Origin: Sphingosinicella microcystinivorans
GTDB taxonomy: Bacteria; Pseudomonadota; Alphaproteobacteria; Sphingomonadales; Sphingomonadaceae
Assembly: GCF_003634215.1 (NCBI RefSeq)
Contig: NZ_RBWX01000012.1
Span: 62,001-126,000, forward strand
Length of the DNA: 64,000 nucleotides
Direction: 5' to 3'
A program made the translations under genes and the position numbers. Positions 16,654-24,404 of the stretch are shown here, piece by piece; position 1 is the stretch's first letter, and each line of letters opens with the position of its first letter. Under the pieces are notes generated by a model, which saw only the letters and a program-made list of their open reading frames with translations, did no database searches and was not told the origin of the DNA.

Positions 16654-17574
16654 TCACGCCGCCCGCTGCTGCGTGAGGTGGAGGAAGATGTCTTCAAGGT
16701 CCGCCTCGCGTGTCGAGACATCGACGACGCCGAGGCCGGTGGCGCTGATCGCCTGCAGAAGTTCGCCGGCGGTCAGCACGCTGCGATTGTAGGTGAGGAT
16801 GAGCTGGCGGGTGCCCTTCATCTCGACCTTCTCGGCGGGGAGACCCGCGGGCGGGCTATCGAGATCACGGTCCACCGTGACGATCAGGCACTTTTCCTGC
16901 GCGCTCGCGAGGAGCGCATGCGTTTCGTCGTTCGCCACGACCTCGCCGTTGTTGATGATGGCGATACGGTCGCAAAGCTGCTCCGCCTCTTCGAGATAGT
17001 GCGTGGTGAGCACGACCGTGGTGCCCGCCGCATGGAGCTGGCGCACATAGGACCAGAGCTGCTGACGAAGCTCGATATCGACGCCCGCGGTGGGCTCGTC
17101 GAGGATCAGGATCGGCGGATTGTGAACGAGCGCCTTGCCGATCAGCAGGCGCCGCTTCATGCCGCCGGAGAGCGTGCGGGCGTAGGCGTGCGCCTTATCT
17201 TCGAGGCGCAGTGCGCGGAGGATTTCCATCGAACGGCGCTCGGCCTTGGGCACGGCGTAGAGCCCGGCCTGAATCTCCAGCGCCTCGAAGGGCGTGAAGA
17301 AGGCGTCGAACAGGATCTCCTGCGGTACGATGCCGATGGCGCGCTTGGCGTTCCTGCGGTCGGCGTCGATGTCGAAGCCCCAGATGCGCGCAGTGCCGCC
17401 GGTCTTGTTCACAAGGCCCGCGAGGATGTTGATGAGAGTCGATTTGCCCGCACCATTGGGGCCGAGCAGGCCGAAGATTTGACCGCGCGGCACGTCGAAG
17501 CTGACGCCCTTCAGGGCGCGCTTTCCGTCCGAATAGGTTTTTTCGAGGTCGCGGATTTCGATGGCGGGCTGCAT
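16654..17574 (-). CDS. ABC-2 type transporter ATP-binding protein (no permease adjacent)
   Basis: ABC ATPase of about 306 residues from the ATG at 17574; a longer open frame extends over the neighbouring gene and is not real. Walker A is LLGPNGAGKST (residues about 36-46), the signature is TLSGGMKRRLLIGKAL, Walker B is ILILDEPTAGVD and the H-loop is VVLTTHYLEEAEQL. The C-terminal extension is like the DrrA/CcmA-type ATPases that pair with ABC-2 permeases in drug, lipid or polysaccharide export. Such ATPases nearly always have a permease next door, but here the neighbours are a small lipoprotein gene and a host-attachment-family gene. The permease must be elsewhere or unusual. Confidence 0.88.
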   Translation of the reverse strand: MQPAIEIRDLEKTYSDGKRALKGVSFDVPRGQIFGLLGPNGAGKSTLINILAGLVNKTGGTARIWGFDIDADRRNAKRAIGIVPQEILFDAFFTPFEALEIQAGLYAVPKAERRSMEILRALRLEDKAHAYARTLSGGMKRRLLIGKALVHNPPILILDEPTAGVDIELRQQLWSYVRQLHAAGTTVVLTTHYLEEAEQLCDRIAIINNGEVVANDETHALLASAQEKCLIVTVDRDLDSPPAGLPAEKVEMKGTRQLILTYNRSVLTAGELLQAISATGLGVVDVSTREADLEDIFLHLTQQRAA

Positions 17575-17617
17575 GGACGCCCCGCATAGCGCGGACGCCC
17601 ACGCCCGCCAAGCGGAC

Positions 17618-18058
17618 TTACGCGGCCTCCACCATCGCGGCGATGGCATCGGGCGGCAGATTGGTCGCTTCCTTGGCGATCTCGGCGACGATGCGGCCTG
17701 CAACCTCCTTGTGATAATGTTTGCGCATCTCGCCGAGCGTGGCGGGCGGCGCGATCACGACAAGGCGGTCTGTTTTTCCTGCCAGCGCGCGCTTTTTCAG
17801 GATATCGGCGACGTCCGCTGCGAAACGATCCTCGGCGAGCTGCTTGAAATCGGTTTCCTCGTAGCCGTGGCGGCGCGCACCGACGCTCTGGAAGCTGCGG
17901 CCGGGACGGTCGGTTGAAAGTTCGCGGTCGGGAAGCAGCTCCTGCTGCTCCTCCCGGATCACCTGAAGGTCCGGGAACTTCGTGTCGCCCTCGTTGACGA
18001 GCAGCAAAAGCTTTCGCCCGTCGGCGACGCAAATCTCGGTCTTGTGCTGGAGGATCAT
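17618..18058 (-). CDS. Host attachment family protein (baeRF family 12-like)
   Basis: Protein of about 146 residues of the family annotated as host attachment protein, thought to be related to archaeal/eukaryotic release-factor-like domains. The core is [20 protein letters not shown] near the N-terminus, followed by a variable charged stretch and an [19 protein letters not shown] segment. I see no GGQ motif, so peptide-release activity is not indicated. The start is the ATG at 18058 (MILQHK); the 33 extra upstream codons run into the serS promoter. It is divergent from serS with a 93-base shared gap. The host-attachment name derives from plant-associated bacteria and should not be taken as proof of function. 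Confidence 0.78.
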   Translation of the reverse strand: MILQHKTEICVADGRKLLLLVNEGDTKFPDLQVIREEQQELLPDRELSTDRPGRSFQSVGARRHGYEETDFKQLAEDRFAADVADILKKRALAGKTDRLVVIAPPATLGEMRKHYHKEVAGRIVAEIAKEATNLPPDAIAAMVEAA

Positions 18059-18151
18059 GGCGGGTCCTTTTTCTGCCTCTGTGTGAAGCTTCAACGAAGC
18101 ATGGCGAAACCGGTTGCGACCCAAAGGCGCGCGTTCCATAGAGCCTTCGCC

Positions 18152-19423
18152 ATGCATGATATCCGTTATATCCGGGAAAACCCCGCCGAATTTGATCTGG
18201 GTCTAGCACGCAAGGGCCTCGCGCCCCTGTCGGCAGAGATTCTGGGCCGGGACGCTGCGCTGCGCGAGACCGTGACGGCCCTACAGGCCGCGCTGACCCG
18301 CCGCAACGAGGCCTCGAAGGCAATCGGCGCCGCGAAAGCGCAGAAGGATGAAACAACCGCCGCCGCGCTGATGGCAGAGGTGAGTGAGCTCAAGACACGC
18401 ATTCCCGACCTTGAAGCGAAGGAACGCGAGCTTTCCGACGCACTGAACGCGCAGCTTTCAGCGATTCCGAACCTGCCCGCCGCCGACGTGCCGGAAGGGC
18501 CGGACGAAACCGCGAACGTGGTGCTGAAGACATGGGGCGAACCGCGTGCCTTCGATTTCGAAGCGAAGGAGCACGATGCCGTCGCCGCGCCGCTCGGCCT
18601 TGATTTCGAGCGTGCCGCCAAGCTTTCCGGTGCGCGCTTCGCGGTGATGAGCGGCGGCGTCGCCCGTCTGCACCGCGCGCTCGCACAGTTCATGCTCGAC
18701 CGGCAGATCGCGAACGGCTTCACCGAAACCGCCGTGCCGTTGCTGGTGCGCGACGAGGCGGTTTACGGCACCGGCCAGCTTCCCAAGTTCGCCGAAGACC
18801 TGTTCCAGACGACGGACGGCCGCTGGCTGATCCCGACCGCCGAGGTCTCGCTGACCAACCTCGTAGCGGATGAGATTCTCGACACGGCGAACCTGCCGCT
18901 GCGCCTCACCGCGCTCTCCCCCTGCTTCCGCGCCGAAGCAGGATCGGCGGGGCGCGATACCAAGGGCATGATCCGCCAGCACCAGTTCGAAAAGGTCGAG
19001 ATGGTGGTGATCGCGGCGGCGGACCAGTCCGAAGCCGAGCATACGCGTATGACCGAATGCGCCGAGGGCATCCTGCAGGCGCTCGGCCTTCCCTACCGCG
19101 TGATGCTGCTCTGCTCCGGCGACATGGGCTTCGCTTCCCGCAAGACCCATGACCTTGAGGTGTGGCTGCCCGGGCAGGGCTGCTATCGCGAGATTTCGAG
19201 CGTTTCCAACTGCGGCGACTTCCAGGCGCGGCGCATGAACGCGCGCCACCGCGCGGCGGGCGAGAAGGGGACGGCGTTCGTCCACACGCTGAACGGCTCC
19301 GGCCTCGCTGTTGGCCGCACGCTTGTCGCGGTGCTGGAGAACTACCAGCAGACAGATGGATCGGTAACGATCCCCGAGGTGCTGCGCCCGTACATGGGCG
19401 GGGTGGAGGCGCTGCGGCCATGA
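18152..19423 (+). CDS. serS: Seryl-tRNA synthetase
   Basis: Class II aminoacyl-tRNA synthetase of 423 residues that charges tRNA-Ser and tRNA-Sec with serine. The N-terminal coiled-coil arm spans roughly residues 25-105 (rich in Lys/Glu/Ala). The catalytic core shows motif 2 ([25 protein letters not shown]) split as FRAEAG and [12 protein letters not shown], and motif 3 as [17 protein letters not shown]. The start [11 protein letters not shown] is the standard SerS N-terminus; the 36 extra codons upstream are rejected. It overlaps surE by four bases (ATGA) and heads the serS-surE-nlpD-rimO run. Confidence 0.97.
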   Translation: MHDIRYIRENPAEFDLGLARKGLAPLSAEILGRDAALRETVTALQAALTRRNEASKAIGAAKAQKDETTAAALMAEVSELKTRIPDLEAKERELSDALNAQLSAIPNLPAADVPEGPDETANVVLKTWGEPRAFDFEAKEHDAVAAPLGLDFERAAKLSGARFAVMSGGVARLHRALAQFMLDRQIANGFTETAVPLLVRDEAVYGTGQLPKFAEDLFQTTDGRWLIPTAEVSLTNLVADEILDTANLPLRLTALSPCFRAEAGSAGRDTKGMIRQHQFEKVEMVVIAAADQSEAEHTRMTECAEGILQALGLPYRVMLLCSGDMGFASRKTHDLEVWLPGQGCYREISSVSNCGDFQARRMNARHRAAGEKGTAFVHTLNGSGLAVGRTLVAVLENYQQTDGSVTIPEVLRPYMGGVEALRP

Positions 19424-20187
19424 GAATCCTGCTGACCAACGACGACGGCTACCATGCCCCCGGCATGGCGGTTCTGGAAGCGATCGCGCGCGAACTCAGC
19501 GACGACATCTGGGTGGTCGCGCCCGCCGAGGAACAGTCGGGCGCCGGGCATTCGCTGACGCTCTCGCAGCCGATCCGCCTGCAGAAGCACGGCGAGCGCC
19601 GCTTCGCGGTGCGCGGCACGCCGACCGACAGCGTGATGATGGCGCTCGGCCTGCTGATGAAGGACAGCCCGCCCGACCTCGTGCTATCGGGCGTCAACCG
19701 CGGCGCGAACCTTGCCGAGGACGTCACCTATTCGGGCACCGTCTCGGCGGCGATGGAGGCGACGCTGTACGGCGTGCCCGCGATCGCGCTCAGCCAGTGC
19801 CTCGGTTCGATGCGCGCCGTGGAGGCGTTCGAGACGGCGGCGAAATGGGGCGCCACGGTCGTGCGCGCGCTTGCCGCGAAGACATGGCCGAAAGGCGTTC
19901 TGATGAACGTGAACTTCCCTGCCGTCGCGCCCGACGCGGTGAAGGGCGTGCGTGTGACCGAGCAGGGCTTCCGCGACTACGGCGCCACCGCCATCGAGGA
20001 ACGCGTCGATCCGCGCGGCTTCACCTATTACTGGTTCGGGCTGGGGCGCGAAGCGACGGAGGCCGGGCATCTGACCGATCTGCAGGCGACGCATGAGGGC
20101 CTGATCGCGGTGACGCCGCTCCACCTCGACCTGACGCACTACGAAACGCTGGAATCGCTGAAAGATGCGGTGAAGCACCTGTCTTAG
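19420..20187 (+). CDS. surE: 5'/3'-nucleotidase SurE
   Basis: Metal-dependent nucleoside monophosphate phosphatase of 255 residues, linked to stationary-phase survival. The N-terminus [16 protein letters not shown] holds the metal-binding Asp8-Asp9 pair. SGAGHSLTL and [19 protein letters not shown] supply the remaining active-site residues. The ATG at 19420 is fixed by a four-base overlap with the serS stop, implying translational coupling. The nearby nlpD-type gene matches the common proteobacterial order surE-(pcm)-nlpD; pcm is absent here. Confidence 0.96.
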   Translation: MRILLTNDDGYHAPGMAVLEAIARELSDDIWVVAPAEEQSGAGHSLTLSQPIRLQKHGERRFAVRGTPTDSVMMALGLLMKDSPPDLVLSGVNRGANLAEDVTYSGTVSAAMEATLYGVPAIALSQCLGSMRAVEAFETAAKWGATVVRALAAKTWPKGVLMNVNFPAVAPDAVKGVRVTEQGFRDYGATAIEERVDPRGFTYYWFGLGREATEAGHLTDLQATHEGLIAVTPLHLDLTHYETLESLKDAVKHLS

Positions 20188-20236
20188 GCGCGATCGGCGA
20201 TTCAAATCCGTATCGCACCGGGTTAGAGACTTACCC

Positions 20237-21280
20237 ATGTTCCGCTTCGCCGTTCCGCTCGTCCTGCTTTTCGCCGCTGCCTGCTCGGCCCCGTCGCGGC
20301 CGCAGTTTCCCGTGCCGACGCCGAAGAAGCCGATCGAAGGTACGGCGACCCCCGCACCCACACCCCCGACGGCACCCAAACGCGCGCCCTGGAAACCGGT
20401 GAAGGTGGTGCCGGATGCGGTGGACGTACCGCAGCAGACAGTGACCGTGGTGCGCGGCGATACGCTCTCCGGTATCGGTCAGCGCACGGGTTCATCGGTG
20501 CAGGCGATCGCACAGGCGAACAGGATCGCGCCGCCCTACACGATCGAGGTGGGGCAGGTGCTCACCATCCCGGGCGGGCGCTATCACACGGTGAAGGCGG
20601 GCGAGACGGGCATCACCATCGCGCGCGCCTATGGCGCGGACTGGGAAGGCATCGTCACCACCAACGAACTGAAGGCGCCCTATACGCTGCGCGTCGGCCA
20701 GCGGCTGCGGCTGCCGACGAAGGCGCAGGTGCGCGAGATGACGCTCGCCGAACGCGCCGCCGCCTTCACCATCGACATCGACGACCTGATCACCGGCAGC
20801 GAACCCGCTGCGACCGAAGCCGCTGCAGCCGCACACCCCGCAGGCGAAACCGCGCCCCCGCAGGCCGTGGCCGCGCTACCCCCACCGCCCGCTTTCAACG
20901 GTCGCTTCATGGCGCCCGTGGAGGGCAAGCTCATCAGCCGATTCGGCGCCAAATCGGGCGGGCTCTACAACGACGGCATCAACCTCCGTGCGCCTGCAGG
21001 CGCGCCGATCCGCGCGGCGGCGAACGGCGTGGTCGTCTATGCCGGAAACGCAGTCGAGGGCTTCGGCAACCTTGTGCTGCTGAAGCACGATGGCGGCTGG
21101 GTGACGGCCTATGCCCACGCCGAAGACCTGCTCGTGATCCGCGGCGACACCGTCCGCCAGGGCGACCCCATCGCCCGCGTCGGCAAGACCGGCTCCGTCG
21201 ACGAGCCGCAGCTTCACTTCGAGATCCGGCAAGGCAAGAAGCCGGTCGACCCGATGCCGCTTTTGCCGGGGGCGGGGTGA
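20237..21280 (+). CDS. nlpD: NlpD-like lipoprotein: two LysM repeats and a degenerate LytM (M23) domain
   Basis: Outer-membrane-type lipoprotein of 347 residues. The lipobox is FAAACSA (Cys16). After a Pro/Lys-rich linker come two LysM repeats (about residues 70-115, [15 protein letters not shown], and about 120-165, [16 protein letters not shown]). The C-terminal LytM domain begins near residue 220. In an active M23 peptidase the first zinc ligands read HxGxD, but here the segment is [10 protein letters not shown], with the His and Asp replaced, although LHFEIRQG is kept. This is the pattern of NlpD/EnvC-type activators, which switch on amidases at the septum instead of cutting peptidoglycan themselves. 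Position after surE supports NlpD. Confidence 0.88.
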   Translation: MFRFAVPLVLLFAAACSAPSRPQFPVPTPKKPIEGTATPAPTPPTAPKRAPWKPVKVVPDAVDVPQQTVTVVRGDTLSGIGQRTGSSVQAIAQANRIAPPYTIEVGQVLTIPGGRYHTVKAGETGITIARAYGADWEGIVTTNELKAPYTLRVGQRLRLPTKAQVREMTLAERAAAFTIDIDDLITGSEPAATEAAAAAHPAGETAPPQAVAALPPPPAFNGRFMAPVEGKLISRFGAKSGGLYNDGINLRAPAGAPIRAAANGVVVYAGNAVEGFGNLVLLKHDGGWVTAYAHAEDLLVIRGDTVRQGDPIARVGKTGSVDEPQLHFEIRQGKKPVDPMPLLPGAG

Positions 21281-22656
21281 GCCCCCCCTTGCATCCCGGC
21301 GTGTTTTCCGTCACTGGCGCGCGTCTCATGACCGTGAAAACGCTCCCCGCGCCGCCGAAGGTCGGCATGGTGTCGCTCGGCTGCCCAAAGGCGCTGGTCG
21401 ACAGCGAGCGGATTCTGACCAAGCTTCGCTCGGACGGTTACGCGATGAGCCCGGATTATGCGGGCGCGGACGTCGTGCTGGTGAACACCTGCGGGTTCCT
21501 CGATAGCGCCAAGGAAGAGAGCCTTGCCGCGATCGGCGAGGCGATCGCCGAGAACGGCCGCGTGATCGTGACCGGGTGCATGGGGAACGAGGCGGACGTG
21601 ATCCGCGCACGCTTCCCCGATGTGCTCGCCGTGACGGGCGCGCATCAGTATGAGGCCGTCGTCGAGGCCGTGCACGAGGCCGCGCCGCCGGTGCCCTCGC
21701 CGTTCGTCGATCTGGTGCCGGAGGCGGGGCTGAAGCTGACGCCGCGCCACTATTCGTATCTGAAGATTTCCGAAGGCTGCAATCACCGCTGCAAGTTCTG
21801 CATCATCCCCTCCCTGCGCGGCGATCTCGTCAGCCGGCCGGCAGCGGCAGTGGTACGGGAAGCCGCGAAACTGGTGGAAGCGGGCACGAAGGAACTGCTC
21901 GTCATCAGCCAGGACACGTCGGCCTACGGCGTCGATATCCGCCACGCGACATCGAAGTGGGAAGGGCGCGAGTATCGCGCGCACATCACCGATCTGGCGC
22001 GCGATCTGGGCAAGCTCGGCGCGTGGGTGCGGATGCACTACATCTACCCCTATCCGCACGTTGATCAGCTGATGCCGCTGATGGCCGAGGGGCTCGTGCT
22101 GCCCTATCTCGATATCCCCTTCCAGCACGCGAGCCCGGCGGTGCTGCGCCGTATGGCGCGGCCCGCGAACGAGGCGAAGGTGCTGGAGCGCATCCGCTCG
22201 TGGCGTCAGGTCGTGCCCGATCTCGCCATCCGCTCCACCTTCATCGTCGGTTTCCCCGGCGAGACGGAAGAGGATTTCCAGTACCTGCTCGACTGGCTGG
22301 AAGAGGCGGGGATCGATCGCGCCGGCTGCTTCAAATACGAAGCCGTTGAAGGTGCCGCCGCGAACGCGCTGGATGGCGCTGTCCCCGAAGAGGTGAAGGA
22401 CGAGCGCTGGCACCGCTTCATGGCGGCGCAGGCCCGGATTTCAGCCGCGCGCCTGCAAAGCCGCATCGGCCGCGAGATCGACGTGATCGTCGACGAGGCC
22501 GACGACGAAGGCGGCGCGACCGGGCGATCGCAGTGGGACGCGCCGGAGATCGATGGCCAGGTGCTGCTGCGCGACGCCGATGTCGCGCCGGGCGACATCG
22601 TGCGCGTGCGCATCGAGGATGCCGACGAGACGGACCTGTTCGGCGTTCCCGCTTAA
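21277..22656 (+). CDS. rimO: Ribosomal protein uS12 methylthiotransferase RimO
   Basis: Radical-SAM methylthiotransferase of about 459 residues that adds a beta-methylthio group to an aspartate of ribosomal protein S12. The N-terminal UPF0004 domain has the three cluster cysteines in [23 protein letters not shown] and VTGCMGNEA. The radical-SAM motif is CNHRCKFC (near residue 168), and a C-terminal TRAM domain ends the protein. [13 protein letters not shown] distinguishes RimO from MiaB. A GTG at 21277 overlaps the nlpD stop by four bases; an ATG at 21328 is the alternative start. Two iron-sulfur clusters are expected. Confidence 0.95.
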   Translation: MSPPLHPGVFSVTGARLMTVKTLPAPPKVGMVSLGCPKALVDSERILTKLRSDGYAMSPDYAGADVVLVNTCGFLDSAKEESLAAIGEAIAENGRVIVTGCMGNEADVIRARFPDVLAVTGAHQYEAVVEAVHEAAPPVPSPFVDLVPEAGLKLTPRHYSYLKISEGCNHRCKFCIIPSLRGDLVSRPAAAVVREAAKLVEAGTKELLVISQDTSAYGVDIRHATSKWEGREYRAHITDLARDLGKLGAWVRMHYIYPYPHVDQLMPLMAEGLVLPYLDIPFQHASPAVLRRMARPANEAKVLERIRSWRQVVPDLAIRSTFIVGFPGETEEDFQYLLDWLEEAGIDRAGCFKYEAVEGAAANALDGAVPEEVKDERWHRFMAAQARISAARLQSRIGREIDVIVDEADDEGGATGRSQWDAPEIDGQVLLRDADVAPGDIVRVRIEDADETDLFGVPA

Positions 22657-22660
22657 GACT

Positions 22661-24085
22661 TCAGACGAAAATTTTGCCCGGGTTCATTATGCCGTTCGGA
22701 TCGAGCGCGGCCTTCACGGCGCGCATCGCGGCGAGCTTCGCCGGATTGCCGAGTCGGGCCAGCGTTTTCGCCTTCGACGTGCCGATGCCGTGCTCGGCGC
22801 TGATCGAGCCGCCATACCGCGCGACGATATCGTAGACCTGCTCGCTGAGCTCGTAACGGCGAGCCATCAGCTCCGTTCGCGGCCCCGGCTCCGCCGTCTT
22901 GACGTTGTAGTGCACGTTGCCGTCGCCAAGGTGGCCGAACGCCATCACCTGCGTACCTGGCCAGTCCGCCTCGATGATCCGCGTCGCCTCTTCCATGAAG
23001 CGCGGCATGTCGGAAACCGGCACGGAGACGTCGTGCTTGATCGAAGGTCCATCGAGACGCTCCGCCTCCGGAAGCTCCTCGCGGAGGCGCCAGAAATCGA
23101 GACCCTGCGTGCGGTTCTCGGCGAGGGCCGCATCAACCACGAGCCCGTCTTCAAACGCAGCGGCAAGCGCGGTTTCAAGCGCCTGCCGCTGCGTTTCGCC
23201 GGCCATCGCCGAAGTCACCTCCACGAGCACGTACCACGGATACGGCGCCGAAAGCGGATCGCGCGCCCCCGGGATATGCTGAAGAACGAGATCGAGGCCG
23301 TGGCGCGGGATCAGCTCGAAGGAATCGACGTTGTCGCCGGTCGCAGCCTTGAGACGGGCGAGAAGCGTAAGCGCGGCGTGCGGATCGGCGAGCGCGACGA
23401 ATGCCGTTGCCACCTCGCGCGGTGCCGGCACCAGCCGAAGCGACGCGGCGGTGACGAAGCCGAGCGTGCCTTCGGCGCCGATCAGCAGCTGCTTGATATC
23501 GTAACCGGTGTTGTCTTTCCTGAGCGGTGTCAGCTGATCGAGGATACTGCCATCCGGCAGCACGGCTTCGAGCCCGATCACCTGCGCGCGCATGTTGCCG
23601 TAGCGAAGCACCTGCACGCCGCCGGCGTTTGTGGAAATAAGACCGCCGATCGTTGCCGAGCCCTTGGCACCGAGCGAGAGCGGGAACATGCAGTCCGCGT
23701 CTTCAGCGGCCTTGTGCAGCGTTTCCAGGACGACGCCCGCTTCTGCAATGACCGTGAAACCCGGCGCATCGAGCGCACGGATGCGATTCATGCGATCCAT
23801 CGAAACGAGCACGGCCGCGCCGTCTTCCTCGGGCACACCCGCGCCGACGAGACCCGTATTGCCGCCCTGAGGAACGAGTGGCGTGCCGGTTTCGTTCGCG
23901 ATCTTCACGATACGCGCCAGCGTTTCCGTATCGCGCGGAAGCAGCAGCAACGGAGAAACGCCGGTTTTCTGATTTCGCCAGTCCGTAAGTTTGGACGCGA
24001 GACGATCAGGATCGTCGGACCAGCCGCCGGGCCCGGCGGCTTCGCGGAGTCGGTCGAGGGCTGTCATATCAAGGTGTGTCGCCAT
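22661..24085 (-). CDS. FAD-binding oxidoreductase, D-2-hydroxyacid dehydrogenase type
   Basis: VAO/PCMH-fold flavoenzyme of 474 residues. The FAD-binding region carries PLVPQGGNTGLVGAGVP (residues about 70-86) and GLISTNAGGVQVLRYGN. The C-terminus has the metal/substrate segment HLGDGNVHYN and ends with SAEHGIGTSKAKTL and DPNGIMNPGKIF, typical of the GlcD/D-lactate/D-2-hydroxyglutarate dehydrogenase family. No GlcE/GlcF subunits are adjacent, which favours a single-subunit D-2-hydroxyglutarate or D-lactate dehydrogenase over glycolate oxidase. It converges with rimO, the two stops being only a few bases apart, and is divergent from the TBDR gene. Confidence 0.88.
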   Translation of the reverse strand: MATHLDMTALDRLREAAGPGGWSDDPDRLASKLTDWRNQKTGVSPLLLLPRDTETLARIVKIANETGTPLVPQGGNTGLVGAGVPEEDGAAVLVSMDRMNRIRALDAPGFTVIAEAGVVLETLHKAAEDADCMFPLSLGAKGSATIGGLISTNAGGVQVLRYGNMRAQVIGLEAVLPDGSILDQLTPLRKDNTGYDIKQLLIGAEGTLGFVTAASLRLVPAPREVATAFVALADPHAALTLLARLKAATGDNVDSFELIPRHGLDLVLQHIPGARDPLSAPYPWYVLVEVTSAMAGETQRQALETALAAAFEDGLVVDAALAENRTQGLDFWRLREELPEAERLDGPSIKHDVSVPVSDMPRFMEEATRIIEADWPGTQVMAFGHLGDGNVHYNVKTAEPGPRTELMARRYELSEQVYDIVARYGGSISAEHGIGTSKAKTLARLGNPAKLAAMRAVKAALDPNGIMNPGKIFV

Positions 24086-24404
24086 GGGTCCGACGCTCTA
24101 GGCGAAACCGCTACATTGCGGAAGATGCAACGTTTGGCGACATGGACCCTGCAAAAACCGATAGGCTGAATGGTCACAAACGTTGCAATCGGGCAACGCT
24201 CTGCTGTCAGCGGTGTCAGTATACCTGTTCAAAACCGGGGGGCAGCGCAGCGCCGCTGGACAAGCCCTTGAATCCGGGTTTCTATGCCCTTCAAGCGGTA
24301 CAGGAATGGCCGTCGCTGTGATGGGCCGGCCCTTCCTCCGCGATCCGACGCGCTACATCAGACTGGCGCGCGGATGCAACGGTAACCTTGGGAGGGTACT
24401 CGTC
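24086..24404. promoter_or_regulatory. Divergent promoter region with CGTTGC/GCAACG repeats upstream of a TBDR
   Basis: The 319-base gap has no credible gene; the open plus frame leading into the receptor lacks signal-peptide character. It contains three half-sites of one motif: GCAACGTTT at 24127-24135, its exact complement AAACGTTGC at 24178-24186, and GCAACG at 24193-24198, the last two forming a compact inverted repeat with a six-base spacer. This is a plausible operator for the receptor or for the divergent FAD oxidase. A GGAGGG ribosome-binding site lies at 24391-24396, eight bases before the receptor ATG. Confidence 0.45.

Noticed and set aside
24183-24404. Upstream extension of the first TBDR
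   Set aside because: The extension has no signal-peptide character; ATG 24405 has a strong GGAGGG site and a proper signal peptide.
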